Assembly: GCF_012027425.1 (NCBI RefSeq)
Contig: NZ_SNUE01000001.1
Location: 248,001-312,000 of the forward strand
Direction of reading: 5' to 3'
Source of the DNA: Thermococcus sp. MV5
GTDB lineage: Archaea; Methanobacteriota_B; Thermococci; Thermococcales; Thermococcaceae
Length of the DNA: 64,000 bases
This document shows positions 63,411 to 64,000 of this stretch, piece by piece. Made by a program: the position numbers and the translations under genes. Position 1 is the first letter of the stretch. Each line of letters starts with the position of its first letter. The notes below the pieces were generated by a model that did no database searches, was not told the origin of the DNA, and was given only the letters and a program-made list of their open reading frames with translations.

Positions 63411-64000
63411 TTACTCGCCAAATAACCGTTCAAGCATCCACTTTTCATCAAAAGACATTAAGTCATCATAGCCTTGTCCAACACCTACAAAAAGTATTGG
63501 GGCGCCTATAGCATGACTTATACTTAATGCTGCTCCTCCTCTTGCATCTGCATCTAATTTAGTCAATATAACCCCATCAATTTTAACAGCATCGTTAAAC
63601 TGTCTTGCTTGCTCTATTATTGCGTTTCCCGCCAACGCATCTCCAACAAACATGACGAGATCTGGCTTAGTAACTCTCGCTATCTTCTTCATTTCGTCCA
63701 TTAAATTTCTGTTAAGTTCATTTCTTCCGGCTGTGTCAACTAGAACGACATCAATTCCTCTTGCTTTTGCATGCTCTATAGCATCGTAAGCTACTGCAGC
63801 AGGATCAGATTTATAGCCGTGTTTTATTATCTTAACGCCTACTCTTTTCGCATGTTCCTCCACCTGCTCTATTGCACCAGCTCTAAAAGTATCACTAGCT
63901 GCTATAACCACGCTAAGTCCGTGTTTTTTAAGCCAGTTTGCAAGCTTTGCTATAGTTGTCGTCTTTCCACTCCCATTAAATCCAACAAAAACTATTACAA
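63411..64000 (-). CDS. ftsY: Signal recognition particle receptor FtsY (5' truncated by window edge)
   Basis: The last 196 residues of the SRP receptor GTPase are present. They include G1 [20 protein letters not shown], the SRP-GTPase insertion box ([25 protein letters not shown]), G3 [13 protein letters not shown]4 [11 protein letters not shown] and the closing [17 protein letters not shown]. FtsY docks ribosome-SRP complexes at the membrane. The ending (FDxxWMLERLF) is typical of FtsY rather than SRP54, which would continue into an M domain. The N-terminal part lies beyond 64000. Confidence 0.95.
   Translation of the reverse strand, partial: VIVFVGFNGSGKTTTIAKLANWLKKHGLSVVIAASDTFRAGAIEQVEEHAKRVGVKIIKHGYKSDPAAVAYDAIEHAKARGIDVVLVDTAGRNELNRNLMDEMKKIARVTKPDLVMFVGDALAGNAIIEQARQFNDAVKIDGVILTKLDADARGGAALSISHAIGAPILFVGVGQGYDDLMSFDEKWMLERLFGE

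Overview
The window is chromosomal DNA of a hyperthermophilic euryarchaeon of the order Thermococcales, most likely a Thermococcus near T. litoralis or T. sibiricus. The evidence is consistent: an AT-rich, compact genome; archaeal BRE/TATA promoters with GGTGA/GGAGG ribosome binding sites; many 1-30 bp gene overlaps; archaeal L7Ae, S28e, L24e, DnaG, AglB, TrmBL2 and LrpA; a fused HPS-PHI gene; a tungsten formaldehyde ferredoxin oxidoreductase; and a 659-aa GH57 4-alpha-glucanotransferase under a Thermococcales glycolytic motif. I see no complete insertion sequence, CRISPR array or rRNA. One tRNA-Gly(CCC) is present.

Layout. 1-800: a fluoride riboswitch drives a truncated prenyltransferase-fold gene on the minus strand. 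0.8-8.3 kb: archaemetzincin, a GT2 glycosyltransferase, FOR with a MoaD/ThiS-like protein, a radical SAM protein, pyruvate kinase and a CinA-like protein. 8.3-10.2 kb: an IS200/IS605-like end scar, a PP-loop ATPase and tRNA methyltransferase Trm-G10. 10.2-14.9 kb: a thiamine salvage operon (cytX-thiM-thiE-thiW-thiDN) behind a perfect 12-bp inverted repeat. 15-19.2 kb: aspartate decarboxylase MfnA, an antiporter with a DUF131 protein, a HAD phosphatase and a dolichol kinase-like protein. 19.2-31.3 kb: glucanotransferase, M1-like peptidase, TtuA, an FAD oxidoreductase, a CBS protein with two tandem antiporters, tRNA-Gly, LrpA and an m5U methyltransferase. 31.3-37 kb: pyrE divergent from pyrB-I-C-K-D-F (de novo UMP synthesis). 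37-43.3 kb: phosphoglycolate phosphatase, TruD, Pth2, a cell-surface protein, AspRS and a KH protein. 43.4-47.7 kb: a minus-strand cluster of HPS-PHI, a degenerate tubulin/FtsZ-like protein, a HAD phosphatase, a 59-aa protein, a D-glutamate cyclase-like protein and an HD hydrolase. 47.8-52 kb: a ureohydrolase, a zinc protein, an HTH protein, TrmBL2, a small Toprim protein and DnaG. 52-57.7 kb: L24e/S28e/L7Ae and glmS-aglB. 58-64 kb: a methyltransferase, a GT39 mannosyltransferase, RNase HII, a metal ABC transporter, a MarC remnant and the 5'-truncated FtsY gene.

How the genes work together. HPS-PHI (ribulose monophosphate pathway run toward ribose phosphate) can feed the pyrimidine operon. 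GlmS, AglB, the GT2 enzyme, the GT39 protein and the dolichol kinase-like protein belong to N-glycosylation and surface-glycan supply. The thi operon imports or phosphorylates pyrimidine and thiazole moieties and joins them, with both ThiE and ThiN available for the last step.

The most noteworthy items are the fluoride riboswitch in front of a gene with no known fluoride role, the FtsZ-like protein that keeps the catalytic T7 loop but has lost the GTP-binding T4 signature, a kink-loop-like motif at the start of the rpl7ae leader, and paired palindromes in front of the radical SAM gene.
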